From positions 434,001 through 498,000 of the forward strand of contig NZ_RQFK01000011.1 of NCBI RefSeq assembly GCF_004770765.1: DNA of 64,000 bases. The letters are read 5' to 3'. Every line of letters starts with the position of its first letter. Position 1 is the stretch's first letter. The stretch comes from Leptospira noumeaensis. GTDB taxonomy: Bacteria > Spirochaetota > Leptospiria > Leptospirales > Leptospiraceae. The notes below the pieces were generated by a model that ran no database searches, was not told the DNA's origin, and saw nothing but the letters and a program-made list of their open reading frames with translations. Both the position numbers and the translations under genes were made by a program. Of this stretch, positions 20,561-29,947 are shown one piece after another.

Positions 20561-20582
20561 TACAGATATTAGATTCTGTCTA
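20553..20582 (-). promoter_or_regulatory. Probable promoter of the peroxiredoxin gene
   Basis: On the minus strand TAGACA (20582-20577), an 18-nt spacer, and TAGAAT (20558-20553) form a sigma70-like pair. The -10 lies inside the PerR-like palindrome, and the -35 lies within the last codons of the upstream ABC-F gene. The leader would be very short. Confidence 0.5.
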
Positions 20583-22077
20583 GATGTTTTTGGGTCAGGG
20601 ACAGGTTTTCCAATGACCATTCTTCCTTTGCGATCGATTCAAGAAAGCGACGGTCATGACTGACTACTACCAAAGCAACACCAAGTGACTGAAGGGAACT
20701 CTCTAGCGCCTCCAAAGATTTTATATCCAAATGGTTTGTTGGTTCGTCTAAGAGGAGGATTTCAACTTGTGAATCCAAATGGAGGGAAAGAAATATTTTT
20801 TTCATTTCCCCCGGACTGAAAACTTCTGATTCAAAAACACGTTTCGGATCACTCCCCAATTTGTGAACTCCCGAAAGGATTTTTGCTTTTTCCTCCGAAG
20901 AACAACTTTGAAATGCATATTGTAATTCAGTGATTTCTTTTTTAGAAAACTCTTGGGGCAAATACAAGGAACGAATTTGTTTTTCTTTTAATTCGTTTGC
21001 GAGAAATTGCAAAAAGGTTGATTTCCCCGATCCATTTTTTCCAGTAATCGCAATTTTCGAATCAGGTTGGATTTGGAGATTCGAATCTAGTCGTAAATTC
21101 ATAAACCCAAAATCTAAATGATCTTCTTCCCATAAAAACAAATGTTTCCTTCTGGAAATTTCTGTTTTCCAAACAATTCCTAAATTTTCTTTTTCAGGAA
21201 GTTTAGCAAAAATTTCTTTTTCCTTTCTTTCGGAATGTTCCATTCTTTTATCTAACTGCTGTTTGAGCCTCCCCGCTTGGCCATCTTTACCGGTAACCCT
21301 TGCTAAGTTTTTTTTATGCCGACCATCATGGTCATGGAGATCGAGTCCCTTCTTGGATCTATGTTTGTGTGAAAGACTTGCTTCTTCTCTTCTCCGTTTG
21401 AGTTCCGCATCCAGTTTTTTCCTTTCACTACGCGCAATTTCCCAATCATGGATTCGCTCCAGCGCCTCTCTCTCCATCTCCCTTTTGCCTTCTGAATAAT
21501 TTCCTGGCCGTTCGGAATAAAAGTTTTTTTCGAGGAATACACAATGGGTGACAAGATCATCTAACAATGACCTATCGTGACTGATTAAAATTCCTATCCC
21601 TTGAAACTGAGAAAGGGCAGCGCGAATGATGAGGATACTATCCAAATCTAAATGATTGGTAGGTTCATCCAGAATCAAAACACCAGGAGATTCGGAAAGG
21701 GCCATAGCAAGGATGACCCTTCTTTTTTCCCCAAAACTTAAAAACTCATAGTCCTCAGGTGAATCCAAAGAAACTTTCAAAAGATTTTTATAACGACCCG
21801 ATTCTTTAGAATCATCATATAAAAAATCCTCTAACGATTCTTTTGGAACTTCATTACTTTGCGAAACATAACGTACGAAGTCATTTCCTTGGATGGTTCC
21901 AGTATGTGGTTCCATTTCCCCTGCAATGAGTTTTGCTAAAGTGGATTTTCCCGTTCCATTTTTGCCGACAATGCCAGTCCATCCCGGACCAAACGCGAGG
22001 TTTAAGTTCTGGAATAAAAACTCTGACTGCGATTCGTAATTAAAATTTAGATTTTGAATGGTGATATGATAGGACAT
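20569..22077 (-). CDS. ABC-F family ATPase (ribosome-associated / antibiotic-resistance type)
   Basis: About 502 residues with two ABC domains and no membrane segments. Walker A motifs are GKNGTGKST and GKNGSGKST, signatures are LSFGEKRR and FSPGEMKK, and both Walker B motifs read LDEPTNHLD. The linker between the domains is highly charged ([19 protein letters not shown]). ABC-F proteins act on the ribosomal E site, some as translation factors and some as antibiotic-protection proteins; the long charged linker and divergent second signature suggest an accessory member. ATG 22077 has AGGAG at 8 nt. A second in-frame ATG at 22119 lies in a structured leader. Confidence 0.88.
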   Translation of the reverse strand: MSYHITIQNLNFNYESQSEFLFQNLNLAFGPGWTGIVGKNGTGKSTLAKLIAGEMEPHTGTIQGNDFVRYVSQSNEVPKESLEDFLYDDSKESGRYKNLLKVSLDSPEDYEFLSFGEKRRVILAMALSESPGVLILDEPTNHLDLDSILIIRAALSQFQGIGILISHDRSLLDDLVTHCVFLEKNFYSERPGNYSEGKREMEREALERIHDWEIARSERKKLDAELKRRREEASLSHKHRSKKGLDLHDHDGRHKKNLARVTGKDGQAGRLKQQLDKRMEHSERKEKEIFAKLPEKENLGIVWKTEISRRKHLFLWEEDHLDFGFMNLRLDSNLQIQPDSKIAITGKNGSGKSTFLQFLANELKEKQIRSLYLPQEFSKKEITELQYAFQSCSSEEKAKILSGVHKLGSDPKRVFESEVFSPGEMKKIFLSLHLDSQVEILLLDEPTNHLDIKSLEALESSLQSLGVALVVVSHDRRFLESIAKEEWSLENLSLTQKHLDRI

Positions 22078-22106
22078 ACGACAAGCTCCTGTTTTTCCAA
22101 ATAGGG

Positions 22107-22179
22107 AATAGGTAAGCATGTCTCGTCCTAAAGAGATTAGGAGAAGTGTGGATTTAGTATTTTATTTTGCTTACCTATT
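22107..22179 (-). promoter_or_regulatory. Nested hairpin leader of the ABC-F gene
   Basis: An 11-bp perfect inverted repeat (AATAGGTAAGC at 22107-22117, GCTTACCTATT at 22169-22179) encloses a second hairpin, TCCTAA/TTAGGA with a 5-nt loop (22126-22142). In minus-strand RNA the inner hairpin contains the TTAGGA ribosome site of the upstream start (ATG 22119-22117), whose ATG lies at the junction with the outer stem. This could be a cis-acting attenuator or translational switch, as known for several ABC-F resistance genes. The structure is read from sequence; the function is inferred. Confidence 0.45.
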
Positions 22180-22258
22180 TGATTTAAGCCGCAATCTCAT
22201 CGGATCATACCTCGTTTATGAATGTTAGACTGAATGAAGTCGGAAAAGTTGTCAAGAG

Positions 22259-24790
22259 TTAGTTTCCCTTGGCCATTAAGAATTTTTCCATAAACTCTGT
22301 AATGTCTCGGATGTTTCTGTTGATCATCTTACGTAGCTCCGGCGGGATGTTTTGTGATTTGATGACTCGGTAGTAGTTCAATGCATTTTTCAACATCTTC
22401 CTGCGAGCAAACTCTTGGGCTTTCATTAACATCGGTTTGTATTTATAATATGAATATTCCATAATAGAATAATTCTTTGAAAGACGAAATGCATGGGGGA
22501 TCTTTCCAAAATCGTAAGTAAGAGTTAAAAATGGTGCGTCATCGGCTTCGGGAGGTTTTAGTTCTAAAACCCCATGGATGATTTTTTCTGGTTCATCTTC
22601 TGTGGCTTTTTCAGCCATTTCATCCAGAGGGACGGGAGATTCTTCATCCGCAATCTCACCCAAGTTTCCATCTACGATTTCTATCTCAGGAGCTTCCGCA
22701 TCTTCAAAAGATGGTTCTTCCCCCGGTAACCCAGCTTCTTCTCTTTGTTTTCGATCCCGAAAAACTTCATCAGCGTCAGGAAGACCAATCCTTAAATCTT
22801 CACTGGTTAACGGCCGATTGGTGAGTTCCACCTGGATCGGTAAATCTGTTTCAATGATGGTTTCTGATTTGTTTGGATCTTTTGCCTCTGGTAAGTCAGA
22901 TTTCGGAGAAATTAACTTTTCGGTTTTAGGATCAATCGGATCAGGAAGTTCTAACTCTTTACGAAGAGAATCTGTTGTGGATTCAAACCAATCGGGTTCT
23001 CCGCCTTTTTCAGAAGGATGGAGAGCTGGTTCTTTATCATCCCTACGTAAATCATTAGCATCAGGAAGACCAATGGGTTCCAGATCCCAAGCCTCTGGAA
23101 GTTTTAAACCTTGGTTCTCTGGAAAATAAGGTTTGAGTAAATCATTGAGAGAGGATTCATCTCCTCTTGCTTCCAGTTCCTTTGCTTTTTTTTCTATTTT
23201 CTTTAAGGCTTGGTTTTTTAAAAAATCTTCCCTTTCTTTGAACCGGTCTCGTTTCCTTCTATCATCTCCTGACCTTCTATCTTTTCTTCCCGCAATGTTT
23301 GTCCTGCGATCGGCATTTTTTCTCCGTTCGTCACCACTACGTCTATCGACAAGAGGAAGGTCTTTGAATTGTTTCCAATCATTAGAGAAAAATGTATCTT
23401 CCGGAAGATCTAGTTCTGAAACATCTTTTTTAGAAATTTGATCAGCTAGCGACTCTAAGTCGATAGGTTGTTTTGGAGTTTCAGGATCTTTAGATACTCC
23501 CGCCATATCTGGCGGAACATAAAATGGTCCCACAATCCCAGAACCTGGAGGTGCCATAGGAAAACCTGGTGCCCCACCTGCTAGTCCACCAGTCGTCAAA
23601 CCCTGGTTTAACGATTGCAAGAGTTGGTCTTGGTTTTGAATTGCTTTTGGATCAATTCCGGGACCACCCGGAGAAGATTGCAAAAATTGATACACAATCG
23701 GATGAACCAATTGGTTTCCACCTGCGACTGTTTGGTTCACTTGTGGAGAAGATATCGAATTCTCTGAACCCCGATTCTCAGAAGGCCTAGGTTTTTCTGT
23801 AACACCTGGTGGGAGCGGTGGTGGAGGTAATTCGGAAGTTGTTTGAGGAATCGATTGTGGCGTTTGTGGAAAATTAGGTGGTGGACTACTCTGTGCGAAT
23901 TGAATGGCACGAGCAATGGACTCAGCAAATAGTTCGGATACTTCTTTTAAAGCACCTACCAGATCACTTAAATCTTTTTCAGGTGTTGGAATTCCAGATT
24001 TCAGTTCTCTTTTTTTCTTTTTATCTTTTGGATCAGATTCTGATTTTAACGGATCACCCTTACCAGGTTCTCCCCCTTTAGGTGTTTGTGGATTGTCTTC
24101 TAAAAACTCTTCTAGATCCTGAATGTTTTTCTTTATTTTTTCTTTGATTTCGGGATCAGGAATTCTATGCCCCGTTCGTTCAAAGATTTCAATCGCTTCT
24201 TCCACTTGTTCTGCTTCGACAAGGGCTTCTGCATTGAGAAGTGGCCTTCTATGAAAACTGTATTTTGAATTTTTAGAGATTATGTCATCAGCGGAAAAAC
24301 TAATGTCAGGAGATTCTCTTCTTGGTCTATCTCCAGTTTCAGGGGTGTCTGGTGTTTCTTCTCCAAAATCACCTAACGGAAGATCACTGAGACTTTTGGG
24401 AGATTTTTGTTTATCACGTCTGTTTCGTCCAGGCTTAGCCGCATTACCCTTATCTCCACCAACTCCTAGTTCGTCGGTGAAATCATCCTCGGATTCAAAT
24501 TCAGGTAATCTTTCCGACAATGGTTTTGGTTTGGATTTAGGTTCCTTAGGATCGGTTTGGAAATTTAATTCCTGCCCACGCCCCCCACGAGAAGGCCTTT
24601 CCGTATTGGAAGATCGTGAGTTTGGCTGCCTTGGTTCTTCCTCCCTGGAAGATTCTCTCTGCTGTTTTCGCCTTTTTTGTCTCGGACTTAAATTCTCTTC
24701 AGACCTACCTCCCCCCTCGCTCCGAGCGATATCATCGAGATCGGCACCTGTGCCAGAAAGACCGAGTAACATCATGAGGGTGGTTAACAT
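22259..24790 (-). CDS. Large low-complexity protein with duplicated helical module
   Basis: The 843-residue protein is not recognised. Most of it is Pro-, Asp/Glu-, Lys/Arg- and Ser-rich and probably disordered; residues 482-516 contain arginine-rich repeats (DRRSGDERRK, DRRTNIAGRK, DRRSGDDRRK), and LPDA(N/D) motifs recur at 575 and 670. Two segments resemble each other: residues 176-233 and 781-838, both a helical pair with a central IP and the pattern NIxDxxEFxE. Only the first about 15 residues are hydrophobic, so export is uncertain. It is transcribed away from the thioesterase and toward the ABC-F gene. Function unknown. Confidence 0.75.
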   Translation of the reverse strand: MLTTLMMLLGLSGTGADLDDIARSEGGGRSEENLSPRQKRRKQQRESSREEEPRQPNSRSSNTERPSRGGRGQELNFQTDPKEPKSKPKPLSERLPEFESEDDFTDELGVGGDKGNAAKPGRNRRDKQKSPKSLSDLPLGDFGEETPDTPETGDRPRRESPDISFSADDIISKNSKYSFHRRPLLNAEALVEAEQVEEAIEIFERTGHRIPDPEIKEKIKKNIQDLEEFLEDNPQTPKGGEPGKGDPLKSESDPKDKKKKRELKSGIPTPEKDLSDLVGALKEVSELFAESIARAIQFAQSSPPPNFPQTPQSIPQTTSELPPPPLPPGVTEKPRPSENRGSENSISSPQVNQTVAGGNQLVHPIVYQFLQSSPGGPGIDPKAIQNQDQLLQSLNQGLTTGGLAGGAPGFPMAPPGSGIVGPFYVPPDMAGVSKDPETPKQPIDLESLADQISKKDVSELDLPEDTFFSNDWKQFKDLPLVDRRSGDERRKNADRRTNIAGRKDRRSGDDRRKRDRFKEREDFLKNQALKKIEKKAKELEARGDESSLNDLLKPYFPENQGLKLPEAWDLEPIGLPDANDLRRDDKEPALHPSEKGGEPDWFESTTDSLRKELELPDPIDPKTEKLISPKSDLPEAKDPNKSETIIETDLPIQVELTNRPLTSEDLRIGLPDADEVFRDRKQREEAGLPGEEPSFEDAEAPEIEIVDGNLGEIADEESPVPLDEMAEKATEDEPEKIIHGVLELKPPEADDAPFLTLTYDFGKIPHAFRLSKNYSIMEYSYYKYKPMLMKAQEFARRKMLKNALNYYRVIKSQNIPPELRKMINRNIRDITEFMEKFLMAKGN

Positions 24791-24952
24791 ATAAGGGTTC
24801 TATTCTTTATTTTCGAGGTTTTGTATGTATGAACTTAAAGCAAAATCCAAGAATATTCGATTTCCTAGCATTTTACGAGGCTTTTTAAGCCAAACTGACC
24901 GCAAGTTCTTTTTCTGCTTGACATAAGAGAAATTCTTGCGTTCCATGGTGGC

Positions 24953-25357
24953 ATGAAATCCGTTGCGAAAAAAAATCTCAGCTTTGCCTCCTCACCGGAC
25001 AATGCAGACGGGTTGCAGTTAAAAATCACCTTCGACGAAGACACAAAAACTGCCTTTGGTGATTACACCTGCCCCGAAAAATACCAGGGTTTACCGGATC
25101 AAATCCACCCAGGAATTATCTCTACCATCTTAGATGAAATCATGGTTAAGATCAACGAAGCGATGAATTTTGAAACCACTACGGGTGAACTTACCATTCG
25201 TTTTTTACAACCAGCAAAAGTAAATGAACCACTTCACTTACGTGGATGGTTTGTGAAAAAGAATAAAAAAATCATAGAAAACCGTGCTGAAATAGAAAAT
25301 GAGATCGGCAAAATAGTGGCCCGCGGAAAAGGTAAATATATCGAAGCTGAAGACTGA
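24953..25357 (+). CDS. PaaI-like hotdog-fold thioesterase
   Basis: The 134-residue protein has the 4HBT hotdog fold: [19 protein letters not shown] forms the active-site helix (D/E residue in TILDEIM), followed by [21 protein letters not shown] strands. It should hydrolyse an acyl-CoA or related thioester; substrate unknown. The stop is 4 bp before tRNA-Leu, so the gene and tRNA are probably co-transcribed. TTGACA at 24918-24923 may be part of its promoter, but no good -10 was found. Confidence 0.82.
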   Translation: MKSVAKKNLSFASSPDNADGLQLKITFDEDTKTAFGDYTCPEKYQGLPDQIHPGIISTILDEIMVKINEAMNFETTTGELTIRFLQPAKVNEPLHLRGWFVKKNKKIIENRAEIENEIGKIVARGKGKYIEAED

Positions 25358-25361
25358 TTAT

Positions 25362-25448
25362 GCCGATGTGGTGGAATTGGTAGACGCAGTGGATTCAAAA
25401 TCCACCGATGGTAACATCATGCCGGTTCGATTCCGGCCATCGGTACCA
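25362..25448 (+). tRNA. tRNA-Leu (anticodon CAA)
   Basis: The 87-nt sequence folds as a class II tRNA: acceptor GCCGATG/CATCGGT, anticodon stem GTGGA/TCCAC with loop TTCAAAA (anticodon CAA, reading UUG), a short variable arm, T-arm GCCGG-TTCGATT-CCGGC, discriminator A and an encoded CCA (25446-25448). It begins 4 bp after the thioesterase stop. Confidence 0.96.
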
Positions 25449-25456
25449 ACAGTAAT

Positions 25457-26230
25457 TTAGTTCGAATACTTCTCGCAAGCCCTCAGATAAAAATCTTCTT
25501 CGATTCTGTCTATGGCTTGTAAGATGAGGTTTATTTCATCAGTCTTCATCTCATCAAAGATCTCTCTCCCCTCTTTTAAAATTGTTACTCCAAGAGAAAT
25601 TCCTTTTCGATCGGCCTCTGTATAAAGACCTCCCTTTGATTCCATCTTCACCAGTATATCTTCCATGATCAAAATGATCTTTCGAATGAGTTCTGCATCT
25701 GAAAACACTTTGAAAAGTCCACCAATGTCTTTGCGAAAGGCATCGGCTTTCTTTTTTTCTACTTTGGCAATGAGTGTTTCCATAGCAAATTCTGAATTAA
25801 GAAGTCCCATTTGATTTTCCTGGCGATCCAGTTCCATCACCAGTTCCTCTTCAAACTGGTGGGCCGTTACATAAGATTGAAGTGCAGCAAGTCCGGCTCT
25901 CAGTGCCATAGGAAAGTGTTTTCCAAATCGAAAAATAGACAATGCTAAGTTCCCAAGAATCCCCCAAATTTTTGTGGGATGGTTTACAAACCCGGATAAC
26001 GCGTCAAAGGCGGCATCCAGTTCCTTTCTTTTGGAATATTCTGGATAAAGGTATTCCAAAAAAAAATAAAGTAACTGGTCTATTTTCGAACGAGGGATGG
26101 AACTAAATTCGGGATATAATTTTAGATTTTCTTCGGAATATCTTTTTTTAAGAGAAGATTGGTACATAAGGATCAACTCTTGGAAAAGGGGATGGTTTAA
26201 AACTTTGGAAGATTCCTTTTTTGGTTTCAT
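25457..26230 (-). CDS. Conserved-type hypothetical protein, mostly helical
   Basis: The 257-residue soluble protein has no signal peptide or clear transmembrane helix. It appears all-helical with charged amphipathic segments (for example KVEKKKADAFRKDIGGLFK). I do not recognise the family. It follows the amidase gene by 13 bp on the same strand and is the last gene of the envelope cluster, ending 9 bp from the convergent tRNA-Leu. Confidence 0.7.
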   Translation of the reverse strand: MKPKKESSKVLNHPLFQELILMYQSSLKKRYSEENLKLYPEFSSIPRSKIDQLLYFFLEYLYPEYSKRKELDAAFDALSGFVNHPTKIWGILGNLALSIFRFGKHFPMALRAGLAALQSYVTAHQFEEELVMELDRQENQMGLLNSEFAMETLIAKVEKKKADAFRKDIGGLFKVFSDAELIRKIILIMEDILVKMESKGGLYTEADRKGISLGVTILKEGREIFDEMKTDEINLILQAIDRIEEDFYLRACEKYSN

Positions 26231-26243
26231 CAGTGGTTATCAA

Positions 26244-27593
26244 TTACAAAACATCATCAAAATAGGTTTCATACCTTTCCAGGTTTACTTTTTTCCCTTT
26301 GGGATTGTAGGGGAGAGAATTTATTTTTTTCACATCTAAACCAACGAACAGTGAATAAATGCCTACTGCTAAAGATATGGCCGTTTCCTTTTTGTTTTGG
26401 GTAAGGTATTTGACATCACGACTCCGGTTCACATAACCAATTTCAATAAAAGCACAAAGGGCATTGGTATAGGTTGGCAAACTATAAGTGGAAATGTATG
26501 GTTTTTGGATGGGTCCAAGTTCTGGATAGGGAGAGTTTTTTTCTTTTAGTTGGACGGGGAGCCCATACTGAACAAAACGCATCAGTTCCTTGGTTACATA
26601 GTGGTTGTCACCACCAAACCCTTCTTTTCCCCCTTCCCTTCTCCATTCTTCTTTTTTTCCCTTTTCCCTTTCCCAAAACTTCCCAGTTTCCGAAAAGGAT
26701 TCATGGTCTTTGGCATAAGGCCCTTGTTTTCCAATTTGTTTTTCCCAATTGGCATCGTCTGCATAACGCCAACTCACCATATTTTGGCGGTATCCTTCGA
26801 ACTTAGTAAGATCCGTATCTTTGCCATTTTTTTTAGACCAATACCCATGAAAGTAAATCCAAGTATCCGCAATGGCATTCTCTAATTTGGACCAACCCGA
26901 TTGAAAGATAAGCCATTCCGACCAAGGCCCGTTCGTAAAACTGTTAGCAGAACTTTTTTTATCAGAGATTTTTTTTAACTTAGCGAAGGTTTTATAACCA
27001 GGAGTGAGGACAGCCCCCATTCCACCGGTTTGGCCTTTACTTGCTGGATTCAAATGCAGAGACAAAACAAGTTGAGGTTTTTGTTCATTGATTTTGGAAA
27101 GTCTTCCCTTTCGCCTGACACCTGTTTTTGGATCAGGAAAGTCATACAACCGGTAAGCAGCATTGGGATCATCAGAAGCCGGATCATCATCAAAGGAAGA
27201 CTCACGAGTGAGTTTACTTTCCAAAATCACTCGTTGGAAATCTGATGTTTTAGAAAAAAGTTTGAGATAACCTTCAAATTCTTTCCAACCAACCTCTGTT
27301 TCCGTCAGTTTTAAAATTCGGTGGACTTCTTTTGCTAAGTCAAGAACCACCTTTCTTTCTGTGACTCCCCCGTGTTCGGTTCCTTGTTTGTAGGTTTCTA
27401 AATAGGTTTGAGTGACACTATCGTATTTGTCTCCATGTTGTGCCTTCGGATCTTTAGCAACACCGCCATGTCCCGGATCCACTACGATCCGAAAGACAGG
27501 TACGGCTCCCAAAGAAAAGGGAATGGATACAAAAATGAAAAAGAAAATGAGCTTTCGGAAAAGTAAGGAAGATAAAACGACCACGATGGTCAT
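26244..27593 (-). CDS. N-acetylmuramoyl-L-alanine amidase (Amidase_3)
   Basis: The 449-residue exported protein has a signal peptide (residues 1-30). The zinc-amidase motifs are VDPGHGG at about residue 37 (first His ligand), ERKVVLDLAKEVHRIL (Glu ligand region), LSLHLNPASKG (His ligand) and ALCAFIEIGYVNR (catalytic Glu region). It should cleave the peptide-glycan bond in murein. A large insert between motifs (residues about 200-330, rich in Lys/Trp) makes it longer than AmiC-type catalytic domains. There is no LysM or AMIN domain. It lies in an operon with peptidases and a secreted protein. Confidence 0.9.
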   Translation of the reverse strand: MTIVVVLSSLLFRKLIFFFIFVSIPFSLGAVPVFRIVVDPGHGGVAKDPKAQHGDKYDSVTQTYLETYKQGTEHGGVTERKVVLDLAKEVHRILKLTETEVGWKEFEGYLKLFSKTSDFQRVILESKLTRESSFDDDPASDDPNAAYRLYDFPDPKTGVRRKGRLSKINEQKPQLVLSLHLNPASKGQTGGMGAVLTPGYKTFAKLKKISDKKSSANSFTNGPWSEWLIFQSGWSKLENAIADTWIYFHGYWSKKNGKDTDLTKFEGYRQNMVSWRYADDANWEKQIGKQGPYAKDHESFSETGKFWEREKGKKEEWRREGGKEGFGGDNHYVTKELMRFVQYGLPVQLKEKNSPYPELGPIQKPYISTYSLPTYTNALCAFIEIGYVNRSRDVKYLTQNKKETAISLAVGIYSLFVGLDVKKINSLPYNPKGKKVNLERYETYFDDVL

Positions 27594-27637
27594 TCTCCGT
27601 CCAGAGGCGAACGGAGAAAAGAAAAAGTTTATCGAAA

Positions 27638-28390
27638 CTATTTAGCGTTTTGGGATTGGCTAAAAATTTGATTTCTGTTATCACTTAAGTCTTTGCCGTA
27701 TTTATCGGAAATTGCTTTTTTATCAGCCTCCGCTTCTTTGAAATCAGAAAGGATTTTGATCCCATAGTCTTTGGCAATTCGGTAATGTACGATAGAGTCG
27801 TAGAATCTATCTTCACGAGACATGTCAGTGGCAAGCCCCATTTGTCCATAAGCGATACGAAGTTTTTGTTGGCCTTCTGCAATTTCGCGGTAAGGAATGA
27901 TGACTTTAGATCCTTCTTGAGAAGTTTCCACAAGTTGCGCTTGTTCTTGCCCAGTGATTAAATCAGCACATTCAGCAAGTAGGTTCTGAGTTTTGGTATC
28001 GTAATTTTTAGCAAATTTTCCAAGGAGTGCGGTGATGTCTTTTTCTAAAGCAACCATCGCTTTTCCAGAAGCAATGTAAGCACGACGATAATAATACCTT
28101 AAAACCACTTGGTAGTCTTTTTTGATTTTTTCTAAGGCAGTTTTGGAATCAGGGACTTCATCTCCAAAATTGGCAGTAACAATTGTTAGAAGTTTGATAG
28201 AGTTAATGACTCGGTCTTTGTTATATTCTGAAATATTTTTGTATTGTTTACGTTCTAAATTATTTCCTTGGTCCAGTTTGTCCAGATCCTCAAAGGATTC
28301 TTTCCCTTTTTCTGGGGCTCCAGACTCCTGCGCAGAAATCGACAAACAAAAGAAACAAAACGAAAGGATGATGAAACTATTTTTTAACAC
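27638..28390 (-). CDS. Secreted alpha-helical protein of unknown function
   Basis: About 250 residues. Start GTG 28390 is chosen because AAGGAG lies 10 nt upstream and a signal peptide follows (LKNSFIILSFCFFCLSISAQ, cleavage after SAQ); the open frame continues to 28486 but would overlap the upstream gene. The mature part is charged and helical, with LRYYYRRAYIASGKAMVALEK and repeats of heptad-like character, so a periplasmic coiled or helical-bundle protein is likely. I cannot assign a family. Confidence 0.72.
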   Translation of the reverse strand: MLKNSFIILSFCFFCLSISAQESGAPEKGKESFEDLDKLDQGNNLERKQYKNISEYNKDRVINSIKLLTIVTANFGDEVPDSKTALEKIKKDYQVVLRYYYRRAYIASGKAMVALEKDITALLGKFAKNYDTKTQNLLAECADLITGQEQAQLVETSQEGSKVIIPYREIAEGQQKLRIAYGQMGLATDMSREDRFYDSIVHYRIAKDYGIKILSDFKEAEADKKAISDKYGKDLSDNRNQIFSQSQNAK

Positions 28391-28448
28391 GAAACTTGCT
28401 CTCCTTAAACCAAGGAGCAGAATACACGAATCAGAGGAGGTTTGACTA

Positions 28449-29108
28449 CTATTTTTTATCCTTTTGAAAAAAGAGTAATCCATCACCCACCGGATACAAA
28501 GTATAACCTGAAACTTGGGATTTCACCTCATTCCAAAGAGCCATCACCGCTAAATCGGATGGTTTTTTCGGATCGGGTGCTAGAACTCGCCCATGCCACA
28601 ACATATTATCGAATAAAAAATAAGATCTTGGATTTGCCTCTTTCCAAAGGATTCGAAAGATTTCGGGGTAAGTGATTTTATCACAATCCACAAAAAATAG
28701 GTCGGACTCCCTCCACTCTAAACTTTCCTTTTCTAAGTAATCCATCACAGAGGCAGTCACCCGTTTAACATGAATTTGGTCTGAGATGCCCATTTTTTTT
28801 GCATAGAGATCCAATAAACTCGCTTGTTCTTCATGCCGATCCACTGTTACAAATTTCGACTCAGGGGAACCCACAGCCATCCAAAGAGTGGAATACCCAA
28901 GGCCTGTCCCCAATTCCAAAATTTGTTTCGGACGAAGGAGAGAAACTAAATGTGACATCACAGCACCAGTGGCCGCCGTCACAATCGGAATGTTTTTTTC
29001 TTTGGCATAAGTTTCCATTTCCGCAAACACAGGATTTGGTTTGAATACCAAATCGGTATCAATGAAAGATTCGAGTTCAGGAATGTAGATGCTTGGTCTA
29101 GGTTTCAT
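28449..29108 (-). CDS. O-methyltransferase (class I SAM, family 3 type)
   Basis: The 219-residue soluble enzyme has SAM motif I ILELGTGLGYSTLWMA, the acidic motif II FVTVDRHEEQASLLDLYAKKMG and motif IV LFFVDCDKITYPEIF, the layout of caffeoyl-CoA/catechol O-methyltransferases, normally metal-dependent through acidic residues near VDCDK. Substrate unknown. It overlaps the MBL-hydrolase stop by four bases (ATGA). Confidence 0.88.
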   Translation of the reverse strand: MKPRPSIYIPELESFIDTDLVFKPNPVFAEMETYAKEKNIPIVTAATGAVMSHLVSLLRPKQILELGTGLGYSTLWMAVGSPESKFVTVDRHEEQASLLDLYAKKMGISDQIHVKRVTASVMDYLEKESLEWRESDLFFVDCDKITYPEIFRILWKEANPRSYFLFDNMLWHGRVLAPDPKKPSDLAVMALWNEVKSQVSGYTLYPVGDGLLFFQKDKK

Positions 29109-29947
29109 GATTTGGGAGGTAAAAAAAGAGAAACCCTATCCTTTAAAATGGGAGGGATTTTTTTACGAAGAAGATCATTTAACTCACGATAACTATAACG
29201 TTTGGAAGGATGGATGAGAACAATGGCTTCATTTTCAAATGCGGAGGCATGTTCAACAATTTCATCAAAATGAGTATGTCCCCATTCCCGCGCACGGCTC
29301 ACATCTCTTTTCTCACAATAATAAGTGCATTCCATAAACAGAATTTTACTTTTGCGAACATCTTCATTTTCTAATACATATTCTATTTTTGTATCCCCTG
29401 AAAAGGAAACCAAAGGAACAGAAATTTCTTCTGTGGGATCTTCACCCAATTCTTTTTTATTTCGAATTTCTTCCGAACTAAGACTTGTCCATTCTTTCTT
29501 AAGTTTCCGTTTTGTTTCGTAAACCGTATAACCTTGTGAAGGAACACGGTGGAAACTTTCCCAAGGTTTAAAAAAATATCCTGGTTTTAACTCCACTCTC
29601 TCCCCAAATTCCAAACCGATCAAATCACAGTCATAATCAAATCCTTCGATTTCAGAATATAATTTTAAAATTTGAGACATCTTTGGTTCCAAAGATTTAG
29701 GAAGATAAATTTTGGGAACAGAGAGTTTACGAAGGCTCCTTTGCGAAACATAATAAGGAATCCCGCAGGAATGATCCAAATGCGCATGGGATAATAATAT
29801 CTTCCCGATATGAATTTTATCTGGATTGATAAATCCAAAATCAAACATAAAGTCTAGCGAAGGACAAATGATGGAAGTCCGAATTCCACCTTCGGACAAA
29901 CCTTCAAATTTAATTCCTTTGTGTTCGAAACTAGCAGTTAACATCAA
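29105..29947 (-). CDS. MBL-fold hydrolase, tRNase Z-like
   Basis: The 280-residue metallo-beta-lactamase-fold protein has the metal motif SHAHLDHSCGIPYY (HxHxDH), a later acidic ligand region (VSFSGDTKIEYVL) and a GHTHFDE His motif. The layout resembles short tRNase Z/ElaC-like or plant-type relatives. tRNA 3'-processing is possible but not proven, since MBL proteins have many substrates. Both ends overlap neighbours by ATGA, implying coupled translation with the M16 pair and the methyltransferase. Confidence 0.8.
   Translation of the reverse strand: MMLTASFEHKGIKFEGLSEGGIRTSIICPSLDFMFDFGFINPDKIHIGKILLSHAHLDHSCGIPYYVSQRSLRKLSVPKIYLPKSLEPKMSQILKLYSEIEGFDYDCDLIGLEFGERVELKPGYFFKPWESFHRVPSQGYTVYETKRKLKKEWTSLSSEEIRNKKELGEDPTEEISVPLVSFSGDTKIEYVLENEDVRKSKILFMECTYYCEKRDVSRAREWGHTHFDEIVEHASAFENEAIVLIHPSKRYSYRELNDLLRKKIPPILKDRVSLFLPPKS

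Noticed and set aside
24886..24900. Small GGCTT/AAGCC hairpin before the thioesterase
   Set aside because: The stem is only 5 bp with no useful T-run, and it lies between divergent genes where no terminator is expected.
27638..28390. Assignment of the secreted helical protein to flagellar coiling protein FcpA
   Set aside because: Size and helical nature are similar, but I could not match specific sequence from memory.
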